This document shows positions 25,560 to 37,117 of a stretch of DNA of 64,000 nt, piece by piece. Location of the stretch: positions 38,067,194 through 38,131,193 of the forward strand of contig OV121086.1 of the NCBI GenBank assembly GCA_921293015.1, read 5' to 3'. The position numbers and the translations under genes were made by a program. The DNA comes from Phorcus lineatus (lineage: Eukaryota; Mollusca; Gastropoda; Trochida; Trochidae). The notes under the pieces are model-generated. The model ran no database searches, was not told the origin of the DNA, and saw only the letters and a program-made list of their open reading frames with translations. Every line of letters starts with the position of its first letter. Within the stretch, counting starts at the first letter, position 1.

Positions 25560-25589
25560 CATTTAAGCCCAGAATCCTGAACTTCACGT

Positions 25590-25760
25590 TACATTTGGCC
25601 TTTCGTCTGGTGCTCCCAGGTCGTGCAAGAAGCCCTGAGCAAGGAAGCCGTATACTGGTTTCATTCTCCGTGGCACTGATCGCCCCTCGTTACCTGAAGG
25701 TGGGCCGGTGGTTCGAGTCATTCCTTGCCAAGTCATGGTTCTTGTAGTACCCAGTGGGCA
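25590..25760 (+). repeat. Possible tRNA-derived (Pol III type) SINE fragment
   Basis: A GC-richer patch in AT-rich surroundings carries GGTTCGAGTCA (about 25712-25722), a near-perfect B-box, 41 bases after TGGCACTGATCG (25670), an imperfect A-box. No clover-leaf can be drawn and a TTCTTTT run follows at about 25775. It is either a decayed SINE or a chance B-box; no second copy was seen. Confidence 0.2.
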
Positions 25761-26552
25761 AATGTGAACAGGATTCTTTTATTAGCTTCTTGTTAAACGT
25801 ATTCCTTATTTATGGTATGTGAATTTAGTTTGGATGAATTACAGATACAATGTATGTTGTAGATCTGTACAGCTTTATGCACCCTTCACTTCTTCAATTC
25901 TAAAATTAATAAAAAAATCCCATTGTTAACATAGTAACATTTATTACCTTATGATGATTAAATTTTTTACAAAAGGAAGACTTGTTTCATAGGAGCGTTT
26001 TTGTATATGGACATGGTTGTTAAGCTAATGAAATACCCCTTGTTTGCGTGCAAATATACTTAGTTTTCTGTGAGATCTTAATTATTAACCTAATTTTATA
26101 CTTTATTAAAGTCTGCTCCTACACGTTCAAGTTCCTGCCAAACTAACGAAGAATGTTCTTCTTAAATAAGTGCCTTCATATATTCAAATCAAATCATCAA
26201 AATCCTTAACTTGAAATATATACGGAGAAAAGTGCGAAAGTTTGCGTGTAGATACATTTACGAAAACGTTTGTCGTCTTTTGTGTGGATGAAGTTGATCG
26301 CTTTTATCGAAACTTTAAGATTTATCATTTTCTGAGTTTCTATGTTTTAGCGTATATGTCTGTAACGTGATACATGAGTCACTTGAGAAATAACAATTCT
26401 ACACATGACAGTGGAGGAAATATACTTTATATTTGACAAACTCCAGTAAGTATTTATATTTCTTAATATAAGATACCCACGGCATTGAAACAATGGCGAA
26501 CAGTGGGACCGACGATGTGCTTTATTTGACGATACAACCATGCGCGAGGTTA
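25761..26552. other. Unannotated sequence
   Basis: AT-rich, no recognised gene or repeat. The minus-strand frame at 26347-26610 spans the CRE-like pair and has no recognised domain. Confidence 0.4.
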
Positions 26553-26588
26553 ATGACGTCATTATAAGTAACTTACAAATGACGTCAT
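26553..26588. promoter_or_regulatory. Pair of perfect ATGACGTCAT palindromes
   Basis: Two identical 10-bp palindromes, 26553-26562 and 26579-26588, start 26 bp apart. The text between contains AAGTAACTT. They match the CREB/ATF consensus. A GC-richer stretch follows (CACCCCTATAGAGGATAATG near 26795). It may be a regulatory site or part of a decayed inverted-repeat element. Confidence 0.4.
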
Positions 26589-26932
26589 ATTGGCCAAGTC
26601 CATTGCTCAAACTTGAGGGTTCTATTGTCCATCATGACTGACTCGGCGTCTGTCGATTCAAAACCAAAAGGAGAGGTGTGGGTTTACAGAGAAAGAAAAT
26701 CACGGATTAGAGACGTATCGTATCCCCTGGGTACATTTTCAAATTCACATTAATTGATCAATAAATTTGATTCTATTTATATTGGAGCGCCCACCCCTAT
26801 AGAGGATAATGGACTCGTCCGAATATGTTCTGCGGCGGGAGGCATCATTGTTTTCAAAATGTTTCTGTTAAAAATACCATAATTTTTCAACTGTTTTTAT
26901 ATATAAAGCAAGTAATCGTTAAAGGTATCTCA

Positions 26933-27110
26933 TATAAGAAATAGAAAACTCGTTGTGCATCTATCGTTGAATAAAACATAGCAGGGAGCATAAAACACGA
27001 AGGGCTGCGCCCTTCGTGTTTTATGCTCCCTGCTATGCCCTGCGTGTTTATGCTCCCTGTTATGTTTTATTCAACGATAGATGCACACCAACCCGTCTTC
27101 TATTTCTTAA
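26933..27110. mobile_element. Foldback element with two alternative pairings
   Basis: The 29-base arm 26977-27005 is the exact reverse complement of 27009-27037 (3-base loop TGC). The 40-base stretch 26955-26994 also pairs with 27047-27086 with one mismatch, because the inner right-arm word (CGTGTTTTATGCTCCCTGCT) is repeated as CGTGTTTATGCTCCCTGTTA. The outermost text AAGAAATAGAA / TTCTATTTCTTA extends the symmetry to both ends. No coding capacity. The structure suits a small foldback transposon or MITE; target duplications were not identified. Confidence 0.85.
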
Positions 27111-29591
27111 ATAATGTCAAAAAAAATGAAAAATTTAATGTAAGGTATGATGATTAACCGAACAAACTGTCCAAATCTGTTGTGATACTGATAAACGGAA
27201 ATGAGTAAAACATATTTCCGAGGTTTTCTAGAACCGGAAGAAAAACCTATTCTTCGGTTATGATGAAAATTTAGAAAAGGCTATCACTATGGAAACATAA
27301 ATGAAAATGTGGTGAAACCAAGATCGGTTCGTTGCACCCATCTTCAAAATTAAAAAAAGATTCATTCTTGAGAAAAAGGATATTTTGTTGTTGAACTATT
27401 ATTATCAATGAGAATAGCAGTTAACTCGCGTAATGATCGGATGTGCCTTGTTATCTTTAACTAGATCAGATTACATACCTTCAAGTCGCTTTGAAATTGA
27501 TATTTACCAACTAAATTGGTGCTAATATATGTATAAGAACTTCCAATCCTTCTAATTTAATGCTATTTATCCTGTCAAAACTGGTTCATGTTAGTCATTC
27601 AGCTGGTAACTGTTCGTAGCAAAATACATAGGACAATGATCAAATTATTGACCTGAACTTATCAAAACATTTTTTGCATAGCAAGGTAATCGCTTCCGTT
27701 CGTTTTGCCTTTCTAAAAGGGCAAGGGTCATTTTGAGATAGGGCAAATGTCCATGTTGTGACATATGTCAGTTGTGTTTTCTTCATTATGTCTTTATCTG
27801 CCTCTGATTGACAATTTCCTGAAATTAGGATTTCCTTTCAGAGCAAATGATACACAAATATCCCAGTTTTGTGAACACTGGTATGTGAAGCATGTTAACT
27901 AGAACAAGAGATCATTTGCATCATGGTATACGGCTTTAATCTATACGGTAAATAAATATACAACTAACGTCGAATCAATAGAAATATTTATAAATTCATA
28001 AAAAAAGTACAGTCCAATGCTGTATATAGTAAACCACATTGAATTTGACATGGAGTGGAACATTCAATAAGAAAGCAAATGGTAAAAATAACCTGCCATT
28101 AATGTTGCAGGAGTCAGGACTCTTTGCTAAACCGAATCGGATATCATACACATCATAATTATTATCTTGTGAAACCAATGATTGAATATAACGGAATTTT
28201 ATTCGAAGCAACAACTCAATTAAAGGGGAAATAGCACGCTTTTCTAGATGAATGAATTTATCTTACGAAAACGAAAATAAATCTTTACAATTGCAAGAAA
28301 TCATCGGTTAAGCTATGGTATCTATTTTTTAAAACTACATCAACAACAAAAATAATTGCCAGATAGTGGTTGCTTGATACTTGATTGTTTCGTCTACGAC
28401 AACGGATGGTCGGGTTGAGTAATAAGATGTTTAACCCTTTGGAGATAACACATTTGTTCAGGAGGATTTGAAGAAATAAATCTTTCAAAATGTGCTCTTG
28501 CCCCTCTACAGTCCATTTCAAAAGTGCATAAAAGTAATCTTGAATCATATGATATTGAACTCGTTTGAATCAAGGTGGTGAAGTGAAACAACATAAGTTA
28601 AATGTGTACGTTTAAGAAACCATCGCTACGTTCAGCCTCGGCAGCATATGTCATTTTATTTTATTCATTTATCTATTTACATTTAATCATTTAGCATTTG
28701 TTTTATCAACTGAAAGTTGCTTCGTTTTAGACAGTGTGAATTTTTATTATGTCTTTGTAGATATTTGATTACAACAAACAACATTCGTCAAGCACTAAGA
28801 AGTACTCATCAATTCATAAATCTTTTAAGTAACACAGAGTAAGCTTCATAATTTTACTTGTTTATATTAGAATGAGAGCTAAATACCATTTTTCTTGACT
28901 TAGGTTCAAATCGCTTTTCCAAAGTTACATTTTTATCTCATAAGTGCAGAAAGAATGATATCTACATGTTTATGTAAAGTTAAGATGTCGAAATCCTGCG
29001 TCTCATTTACTTATATACCAGTTAAATGACCTACTTAATACACAAATAACCTATATTTGTTTCCGAAAGAGTCATTGGCGCGAGCCATTGTCCGGTGTTC
29101 GATCGCAAATATCGACTTCAAATTCTTTTATTTTCACTATACGGACTAATAAGTATTGGGATACTGATTTTAAAAAACAATCACTTCTTCGTGATCAAAC
29201 AGCACCATTGATAAAGTTAGATTATTTGATCCCTACAGCATACTTTGTGCCCCATAATTAACTTAACGAGTTAAACAAGCTGAATAGGTAGAAAGCTCCT
29301 ATTTGTAGTACAAGTATCTTACCTGTTATGTGCCACAGACGTAAGTTGATCTGATAGATCAATTTCTTTTAGCACCCGACTGTGCGGCTGTAACTATTCA
29401 TTTCTCTGATCCGAGTGTCTGTACACTGTAAGTTTCCTTTTCATCTCTACTTTCCTTTTTATGAAGTTATAAGTGAGTCATATCTTCTTAAACTATAGAA
29501 CAACAAGATATTTATGCTCAGTATATCTAAATTCAGCTGTTCGGGAATTAGTTTTGGTTTGTGTTTTACTAACATGATCATTTATCGACTA
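27111..29591. other. Unannotated sequence
   Basis: No gene supported. At 28285-28594 two long minus-strand frames overlap (87 and 66 codons). Both look moderately protein-like (for example RLLLCTFEMDCRGARAHFER in the shorter one), but neither has a recognised domain and they cannot both be real. Lengths are as expected by chance. Confidence 0.4.
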
Positions 29592-30040
29592 AATACAATT
29601 TCACCCCCGTGTCTCTTCATATGAAATATATCAACACAATTTGATTGAAGTTAAAAAAGCCTTGGCAATTTTTTTAGTTAAATTGATAGAACCCTATTTA
29701 TGAACGAGTTATCGTTTAACGCCGCTTGAGTAATATTTCAGCTATTAGCGGCGTCATTACCAAATGGAAATAATTTGTAAAAATGAGCTGTATTAGTTAA
29801 TCATTACATACAACAATCTATTACTCCAATGATTATTCTGTTGTAATTTAAGTCTAAAAGGTTATCACACACTGAGAGCTCAATATCAAATAGCATAAAT
29901 ACAATTCCTGACAGTATTAAGGACGATTCACTACGAGGTATCAACTGGTAAAGACAGGTTCTATGAAGTATCTCACTATATGCGGCGCTAATCCAACCCG
30001 TGTAAAAATTTCGGTCTTTAATTTAGCAATGTCGTTTTAG
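29592..30040. mobile_element. Structured repeat E2, related to E1
   Basis: TTTCACCCCCGTGTCTCTTC ... GAAATATATCAACAC ... AGCCTTGGCAA (29600-29670) corresponds to CTCACCCTCGTGTCCTCTGA ... TATATCAACAC ... CCTCGGCAAG in E1. GTTATCGTTTAACGCCGCTT (29710) corresponds to GTTATCGTTTAACGCGGCTA (23448), and TTTAGCAATGTCG (about 30022) to TTTGCAATGTCGG (24098). A hairpin ACGCCGCT / AGCGGCGT with a loop of about 26 bases lies near 29720-29758. The landmarks occur in a different order from E1, so one copy is rearranged or each is nested. Confidence 0.5.
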
Positions 30041-30062
30041 TCATTTATCCCTTTATAACTCA

Positions 30063-30074
30063 GGGGGGGGGGGG
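30063..30074 (+). repeat. Homopolymer of 12 G
   Basis: Twelve consecutive G residues in AT-rich DNA. The length may vary between individuals or be an assembly uncertainty. Confidence 0.9.
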
Positions 30075-30891
30075 ATATTTAAGTGTTTCGTAACCAAATA
30101 GATTAACCATGTCTTGGGAGTTGTACAAGTACCTGACACGAGATGTCAACCACAGAGGCTACAGGCTATTTTTATTAGTGTTTATAATAAAAAACATATA
30201 TGTAAACGTTTTATTAAGCTAGACTAGATATGGTAGCAAAAAGTGTCAGTTTAATTACAAGTGAGGCATGCATTTATATTATAATATGTATCATCATTGA
30301 TAATAATCCCATATCAGACAGGATATTTCACTGGTTCCAAAAGGTGTTATTTTGTAGACAAGAGGAACTGTCACAGACAAAACGAATATACCGTCTGATT
30401 TCGGTGTAAGATATGAATTGGCCAAATGAAAAACAGTATTATTTCAATTAAGTCTTGATTAAAAATCTGCAATTTCCGTTTTCAATTTCCCCAAGGTAAA
30501 CCATGTTCACTTCTTAAATGTAAATTTGTCTTGTCGGATGTTTGCTTTTCACTGCAAAATTAAAATGATATTATGTTGTTAATCAGATCTGTTCTAGGCA
30601 TGTCCTTTTGAACTTAGGTTAATTTCAAATTTGTCACACTCGAAAACATCAAAATACTTTTTCAGTGTATTTCAATATCGTTCTTAACAGATTTGTTACG
30701 TTTTGAGCCTTTGTTTAATTATTTTACTTTATTAGTCTGAAACTTGTTTCTCTTTGAGTATTTTCTTGTAGATGCAGTTGCAAATGGAGAGCAGAGTGCC
30801 AGTATTTCTATCGTTATTAATTGAATTGTTTCAACGACTTTAGTTGCTGCTGGTCACACTGCTTGGACAATGGTCAAAGAATATTTTCATT
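30075..30891. other. Unannotated sequence
   Basis: AT-rich, no recognised gene or repeat. Confidence 0.4.
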
Positions 30892-31245
30892 CTAGGCACG
30901 TTTCAGATCACGGTCTTCCCAAAATCCCTTGATATTGACCGTGACAGCAGATTCTACGTTGCGGAAATAGAAGTCATTACAATATAACGCCTTCAAGAAG
31001 TCATCATCAGCATGTTCGATTGTCGATGACTTCCAAATCGCTTGTTCGTCGACATCAATCAATTACTCGTAAATGCCTCCTGTTTCGATCACTGTATTTG
31101 TTCCCTTTGCTTTAATACACCCACCATCTGTCATGGTTATTGATACTACTTGCACCTGCGTCAAGATGATTGAAGAATTTTTATTGCACAAGTTCGGCAA
31201 AATTTTGAATGAGACTCCCATTCGAAAGGAATAAGACGAAGTGAC
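30892..31245 (-). pseudogene. Possible decayed coding segment, unknown family
   Basis: On the minus strand one frame is open for 60 codons (31245-31066), has a single TAA at 31063-31065, then is open for another 56 codons to a TAG at 30892. The translation is acidic and balanced, unlike most chance frames here: LTQVQVVSITMTDGGCIKAK ... VIETGGIYE, stop, LIDVDEQAIWKSSTIEHADD ... CNDFYFRNVESAVTVNIKGF. I do not recognise a domain and assign no function. It could be a pseudogene, a remnant of a mobile element, or chance: about 118 codons with one stop is not extreme at this base composition. GC content is a little higher than in the flanks. Confidence 0.25.
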
Positions 31246-32934
31246 TTATTTGGCATGACATACTATGTTTTTCATGAAAAAATCTTTCTTACAAAAGTGT
31301 GAATATAGATGATGCATAAAATTATCGATAATACCAGATCAGTGGCCATTTCTTTTAGAGATAAAAGAATAAGATCATCAGAAGTAACGGTTGAAATGGT
31401 TAATAATGGTTGATCAAAACTCTCATACAAATCATTTGGATCACAGTAACTCAATGACTTCGAAAATAAATAGGAAGAAAAAAATGATTGATGATGATGA
31501 AAATATATTTAGATAATGAATTAATATAGTTACTTGATAATAAAAGCGTGATGCAGAGAACTTTAATATTAAAAAGATTTGAATTGGGCAACTAAAATTA
31601 TGAGCAATTTAAAAATGAAAGTGTTTCGAATTCGGAATTTTTCGAGGACACCTCCTTAGTTAAAAAAATCAAATCACAAATGAGCAGGCCATAGAATTAG
31701 AAATGAATAAAACTTTTTAAAAATCCTTGGATAGTCAAAATGAAGCAGGCCCTCATGCAAATACTTGCTCAAATAGCTATAACATTTTACGCACAGGGTT
31801 ACTTAGTATTGACAAACACGAATCAATGTCACTCTTTTCATAGTTTCATTTAATCAATAATTCGAATGGAGAGATGAACAAATAATGCCACAAATTGCCA
31901 TTGAACCTCGAGGGGAAGCATTAGGAGAGAAGACACTTAATAATGTCGTAATGGCCTATTATAGTAGTTAAGGAAAAGGGCTTGTGTACATGCTGCCACC
32001 AAGAATATTAGCGAAGATAGTGATTGGTTCAGTAACACTACTGTAAGCAATGTTTTAATGTGTTTTAAATCTACCCTCATGGCAAAAACATTGTCAGAAG
32101 ATAGTTTTACTAACAAATGATATATACTACATGTACGTGCATTTGCATTTTTACATTATTTTCCAGAAGCCAACTAAAAGTTGTGAAGTTTGAAACATTA
32201 TTTGTGCGCGTTCTTTAAGATATTGCTTCAAGAAATCTGATGAATTTCTTCTTGGCAATCTTTTATGTACATTTATAACTTCATACATTTTGGATTTGGT
32301 CACACGAATAAAACTAAGCAAAGTGAACATAAAGGCAGCATTATCATAAATGGTTCTGCGAAACTTTCCCCAAGAGTAACCTTTTGTCAATATTTGGAAG
32401 AAGCGCTTGTGGTGAATTGTCTGTGAAACCTTTACTGAACACACATCAAAGTATGGGTGTTGTTGTTTAAGCCTTGATGAGTTAATGTGAAATTATATAT
32501 ATATTGTATATTGTATCAATAGTTTGTGTTGCATTCATAAGTTACCGCATGTTATTCTCCATGGTGGTATATGACAATGATGAAGAATACATCTATAACT
32601 CCCAATTTCAAAATTGTAAAACAAATCGAATGAATTATTCCGCCTCCAGAAACAGATTCAGAATGGACTAAACATATTTAACAACTTCTTTGAAAACCAA
32701 TAAGCTATAACGTGTTATGTATATTCACATAAGAACATTTACTAAATACTTTAAAGATGAACATTAAAATATCAGATGAAATTGATGGTAATGATGAAAA
32801 ATTATATCAATTTAAAATTGATTGATTACACACCTTCATCTATATAGTCATTATTTCTAAAATGTACAGTTTGTTGGTCTTTCGACGAACATTTTTGTCA
32901 CTGCTTATTGTCCCGAACGTCACTTTGGACATTT
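31246..32934. other. Unannotated sequence with one 97-codon minus frame
   Basis: The minus frame 32151-32444 has a basic, protein-like translation (for example MYEVINVHKRLPRRNSSDFL) but no recognised domain. It lies between the two protein-like segments at 30.9 and 33.7 kb on the same strand, which is its only support. Length alone is compatible with chance. Confidence 0.35.
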
Positions 32935-33120
32935 CCATCTAGGAACGTTTCCAGGTAGTCTGTACATGTTGAAATTGTTTGTCAGGTTTAAACCACTCAG
33001 CTGTGATAATCGTTATGACATGACAGAATATTCCAGACCAATTTCCTGGGTATTAATTGAGTAGTGAATGTTTAGGACCCCTACTGTGTATAGTTCTTCT
33101 AGATTTCACAACTATTGAAA
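32935..33120 (+). repeat. Dispersed repeat, copy 1
   Basis: AGTCTGTACATGTTGAAATT ... TTTGTCAGGTTTAAACCACT ... CAGCTGTGATAATCG ... CAGACCAATTTCCTGGGTAT aligns with 36170-36390. The same order and orientation over about 150-200 bp indicates an interspersed repeat family or a segment duplication. No coding content is shared. Confidence 0.6.
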
Positions 33121-33684
33121 CAATGAAAAAAGACACAAAAGTCAGAAAATATTTGTATTTAATGTGATCAATGTTTATAAATTCCAAGTTGTACAAACGA
33201 AAACAGTTCTCATGTATTTTATCGCAAGAAGTTTTATATATTGAATACTTTCTTTGATTTTCAAGGTGGACGTCAATTATAAATCGAATGAGACAGTTAG
33301 TGCTTGTAAACTAATTCGACCAGTAACAGTTTACTGAATGGTAGCTGTAAATGAAAAGGTGATTAGGATTTTTATCAAAACATCTTTTTGACACTATCAT
33401 TCGTTTTTGTACAAAATGTGAAGCAAGCAGATGTAGTATCGTATCTAAATAAGGTGAGATGTACCTGCATGAATTGAATATTGCACAGAGGATTGTAGAA
33501 AATAAACTTTTTCTGCGAAAATAAACAATATCCAGTTGACGTATAACTAGAATATGTTCAGGTCACTATTTAAGAAATATGAATCTCGGGAAGAATTTTT
33601 CGAAGTATGTAATTCTTATACCCTGTCTTTAAGTATGGTTTGATTCTAATTTGTCACGAGGTTTATTTAATTTATTGAATAAAA

Positions 33685-33823
33685 TCAACTTGGTTTGTAA
33701 TGAAAATATGATTGGATGAAAGGATGCATAGCGTTTAACATGGCTTCTGGAAATATTGCGTTCAAGCGTCGGATGTAGTCCCAGTCTTTCCAGTTTCTGT
33801 GATCTATACATTTAATAGGGCAC
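33685..33823 (-). CDS. Exon-like segment, unknown protein
   Basis: On the minus strand the frame after a possible splice acceptor (ATTACCTGTAG just upstream of 33823) reads CPIKCIDHRNWKDWDYIRRL, then NAIFPEAMLNAMHPFIQSYF, ending in a TGA at 33685-33687. The aromatic and charged composition (NWKDWDY, IFPEAMLNAMHPF) resembles a folded-protein segment more than chance AT-rich translation. The acceptor tract is weak, no partner exon was found and no family was recognised. A competing 60-codon frame overlaps. It could be a last exon, an element remnant or chance. Confidence 0.2.
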
Positions 33824-33840
33824 CTACAGGTAATTTGTCA

Positions 33841-36169
33841 ATTTTGAGGAGTTCAATCTTATGCATAAACGTTTTCAGGTGTATTCTTCTGGTGTTCTGT
33901 TCTTCTTAAAATTGCTTGAAAAGTTGATACTTGATACTATCTCCTACGACCAAAACAAGGTTTATAGGGTTGAGAATTGGGATTTGGTAATTGATTTTTC
34001 ATGAACATGTTTATTGGAGAAAATTTGAGCAAAAAGATTGCCAAAACAAAAAACAAAAAAACAAAACAAACCGTGGCCCCTTTTAATTTTCAAGTTTCAT
34101 CCGTGATGTACGGTGTACAACTTTAACCTTGCGATTCTAAACAAGCGTTAACAAGGTAATGCTGAAACAATAATCCGAAGGACAATTTATAATAGACGTA
34201 TATCCTATCCAATACTAGGATATCACAATCATGAATATATTTCAAGAAACTGATTGTGAAGATTGGATATATAGTTTTAAAATGACTGATTTGAAATCAC
34301 TTAAAAGTAATTTGTCGGTGCAAAATTTGTTAAGCAAAACAAAAATACGAAAGAACAAATAAAAAATACGAAAGAACAAATAAAAAATACGAAAGAACAA
34401 ATCAAAAACACTCTTTCACAAATAACGTAAAAATGCAGTTCAGAAACCCAAATGAATTATCAGTTATGATTGCAGATGAAAATAGAACGGATTTTGAATG
34501 CTTGTAAACGTCAAGGCTTATAGATCGAAAGATTCAAATGAAATATGAGACTAAACCCATCTTTGGCGTCTTCCGCTCTTCAAAGATTCCAGTGAAGGTC
34601 TTCGTGTAGTAATCCTTCATTTAATCCTAATTTTGTTGATTTCAACCTTCTGTATCCTAAACCGGATATAGTTTCTCTGCATAATAGGCGCAATTAACAT
34701 TGGACATTCACACCATTTGTTAGTTGGTATTCAACATTCTCTTTGATCTTCCCTTGATTCATCCTATTGAGTATCGCTCTTCATACGTGAAACACGTCAA
34801 TATCCAATAAGTGTACTTCCTATGCTGCTCTCGGTAAAACTAACTTGTGTGGTTAATGTGCTTACAAGAATATTTTGGTTAAGGGGCAATATGGTCACAT
34901 GGTTTTATAGATATAACTCGTTATTATCGTACTGTTAAATTTTGAAAATATATTTTTTTCTATCTCGTCTACGTGACATATACTCATCATTTGCCTTGTC
35001 ATTTAAAAAAAATTGTTTCTTAAAGGAATTTCATTCACAGTTAATACATAACCCACATTTTTAGAAATGATAAATTACCTGTTGCAAAGACCATTTTCTA
35101 TATTCTCGAATACATCCCCGGTGTCGAAACATCATTTTAGATATGATATGCTCAGATTACATGAACATTATGATGAAAGTAAAACAACCCATAGTTTGTA
35201 AAAATAGTGCCTTTTTATGAAGGTTACACAAAAATGAAACAAATTACCAAAACTTAAACTTGATGTGTTAGAGAAATTACCCTTAAAACACCTAATCAAC
35301 TTTTCATCAGATAATAGTATAACGTGATGGAGAAAACATTATGTATTGAAACTAAAGATTACAGAAACATAATATTCCGAATTTTAAAACAAACATCTTC
35401 TTCAAACAACTTCTTCTTCTGTGAATATGGTTTCGATGGAGACGGAGACGAAACACAACAAATCTTATATGCTGTCATTACAGCAACAGCAATTTGGATA
35501 GCGAAAAAACCCTGAATAGTGACTCGATAATCGGCTTCTCCGTGACGGGATAGCCAGATATGGAAGGCGAAAAGGGATTGTGGTGTTTAGTGGTTATGTT
35601 AGTGAAGTCTTTATGAGCATATACATAGAGTGAGACATTTTCTTTAAGTATAAGGTTAAAAAGCATCAGTTACAATTTGACAATTGCATTTCAGCGCTCT
35701 CGATGACTTTTTAAAACGGGTTTTCGAGTTTGAACACTTCCCACCTTTACAATATACTATTCTAAGTTTTTGCAATTGAAATACTAAAAGTTGGCCAATA
35801 GCTTTTGTTTGCTAAAGTTTGTTGAAAAAAAATGAATTATTCGTTTAAATGAAGTATTCATCCAATTGACAAAAGAAAGAGATTTTTTGTCTTTTAGAAA
35901 TATCCTATTACGCGGGATGACATATCCTTTTGATATGCAACTACTACTTAAAGTATAATAGTGAAATTACCATACCATGATTAAAACTACTATCCTCTAA
36001 TGTTTGTATGTATTACTGTTTTAACCGTTAAGACTAGCACCTTGTAGACCAGTGTTGTAATACTCCTTATGATAGATATGAAACATACATGTATATAGTA
36101 GTATGCTTAAAAGACTTACAAAAATTTATGTGTCTTATATATTTTTTTCTTATACACAAAGCCAGCTGT
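33841..36169. other. Unannotated sequence
   Basis: AT-rich with A-rich runs near 34050 (CAAAACAAAAAACAAAAAAA-type text). Two overlapping frames on opposite strands at 35324-35666 are of chance length. No gene recognised. It contains the 21-bp tandem repeat annotated separately. Confidence 0.4.
34341..34405 (+). repeat. 21-bp tandem repeat, three copies
   Basis: The word ATACGAAAGAACAAAT with an A-rich spacer recurs three times at a 20-21 base period; the last copy ends in CAAAAACA. The near-identical copies imply recent expansion. Confidence 0.9.
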
Positions 36170-36390
36170 TCGGAGCGGCGAACAGGTGCTTTCGATATTC
36201 AGGAATTCAAAAAAGTCTGTAAATGTCTGACCTGTCTGACAGTATTAAAGCATTCAACTGTGATAGTCACCGGGACTCGACAATAAACCCCAGACCAATT
36301 TCCTCATTGGATTAGAGGATGTGAAGAACCATTTCCAAAATTCATTTCTTCTTTCTGTAGTCTCAATCTTCTTAAATGGTGGGAGACGGA
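36170..36390 (+). repeat. Dispersed repeat, copy 2
   Basis: AGTCTGTAAATGTCTGACCT ... CATTCAACTGTGATAGTCAC ... CCCAGACCAATTTCCTCATT aligns with 32935-33120. The upstream part around 36170-36185 carries GTTCGGAGCGGCGAACAG. Confidence 0.6.
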
Positions 36391-37117
36391 GTGATTATAG
36401 ATTTAGACACATTGTTGCTAACGGTTACTAACATGACCTTCTACAATGCATCTGGGAGGATTATTTCAGTTTGAGATTTTAATTGTGAAATGACATCGTA
36501 AAATTGATTTCAATTGCAATGGAATACCATTTTAAAATAATTGTATAATAGTTACATAGACACGCCTGTAATGAACCGTTTAAACATCTGACTTCAGTGA
36601 CATGAGTAACTGTGAAAACATTTTTTCAAATGTTTTTGATGATTTACTAGGTTTGGTAGTATATCTCTTAAACCAGGTTGATCCATCATGAATTCCTATA
36701 CTGTTCACTGTAACAATACGAGCTATTCTAGGGCTTCCGGCAGGTTCCCTAAGCGGAAAAATATTGCAACACTAACTCTATGCTAAATTTCGGAAAACTA
36801 CGCATGCGTGGATAGCACATTTGTGATCAGCGAGGCCCATGCAATGTTGCAATCGCTAAATAAGTCGATTGTGTTCAAATTTCAAACTGAAGTTTCCTGA
36901 ATAAAACAGAAATAACTTATGCCTAATGTAATGTATGTAATCATGGAATCATATATATAAAACAAATTAGGAAAGTGGCCAACATTTATTGCAATCCGTT
37001 ACTTGAAGAAGATAGTCGTAGGTTGCAACTGCCACTTTCAAGACAATGGTATCCTAAACTCTTATTAGTGATCAGTTCTACAAGTAACATAGCAATGGGA
37101 ACATCAAAATGCTTCAT
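36391..37117. other. Unannotated sequence with promoter-like words
   Basis: CTTCCGG (36734-36740, ETS-like) and CTACGCATGCGTGG (36798-36811, NRF-1-like half palindrome) lie 60 bp apart in an otherwise AT-rich stretch. There is no downstream gene to support a promoter. Confidence 0.3.

Noticed and set aside
28630..28665. Similarity to the U6 snRNA start (CCTCGGCAGCATATG)
   Set aside because: Only about 12 bases match, the rest of U6 is absent and there is no Pol III terminator at the right distance.
29085..29105. B-box-like GGTGTTCGATCGC
   Set aside because: No A-box at a suitable distance and no clover-leaf can be drawn.
33841..36169. Retroviral or LTR element between the repeat copies at 32.9 and 36.2 kb
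   Set aside because: No reverse transcriptase, integrase or protease motif and no primer-binding site was recognised. The repeat pair alone is insufficient.
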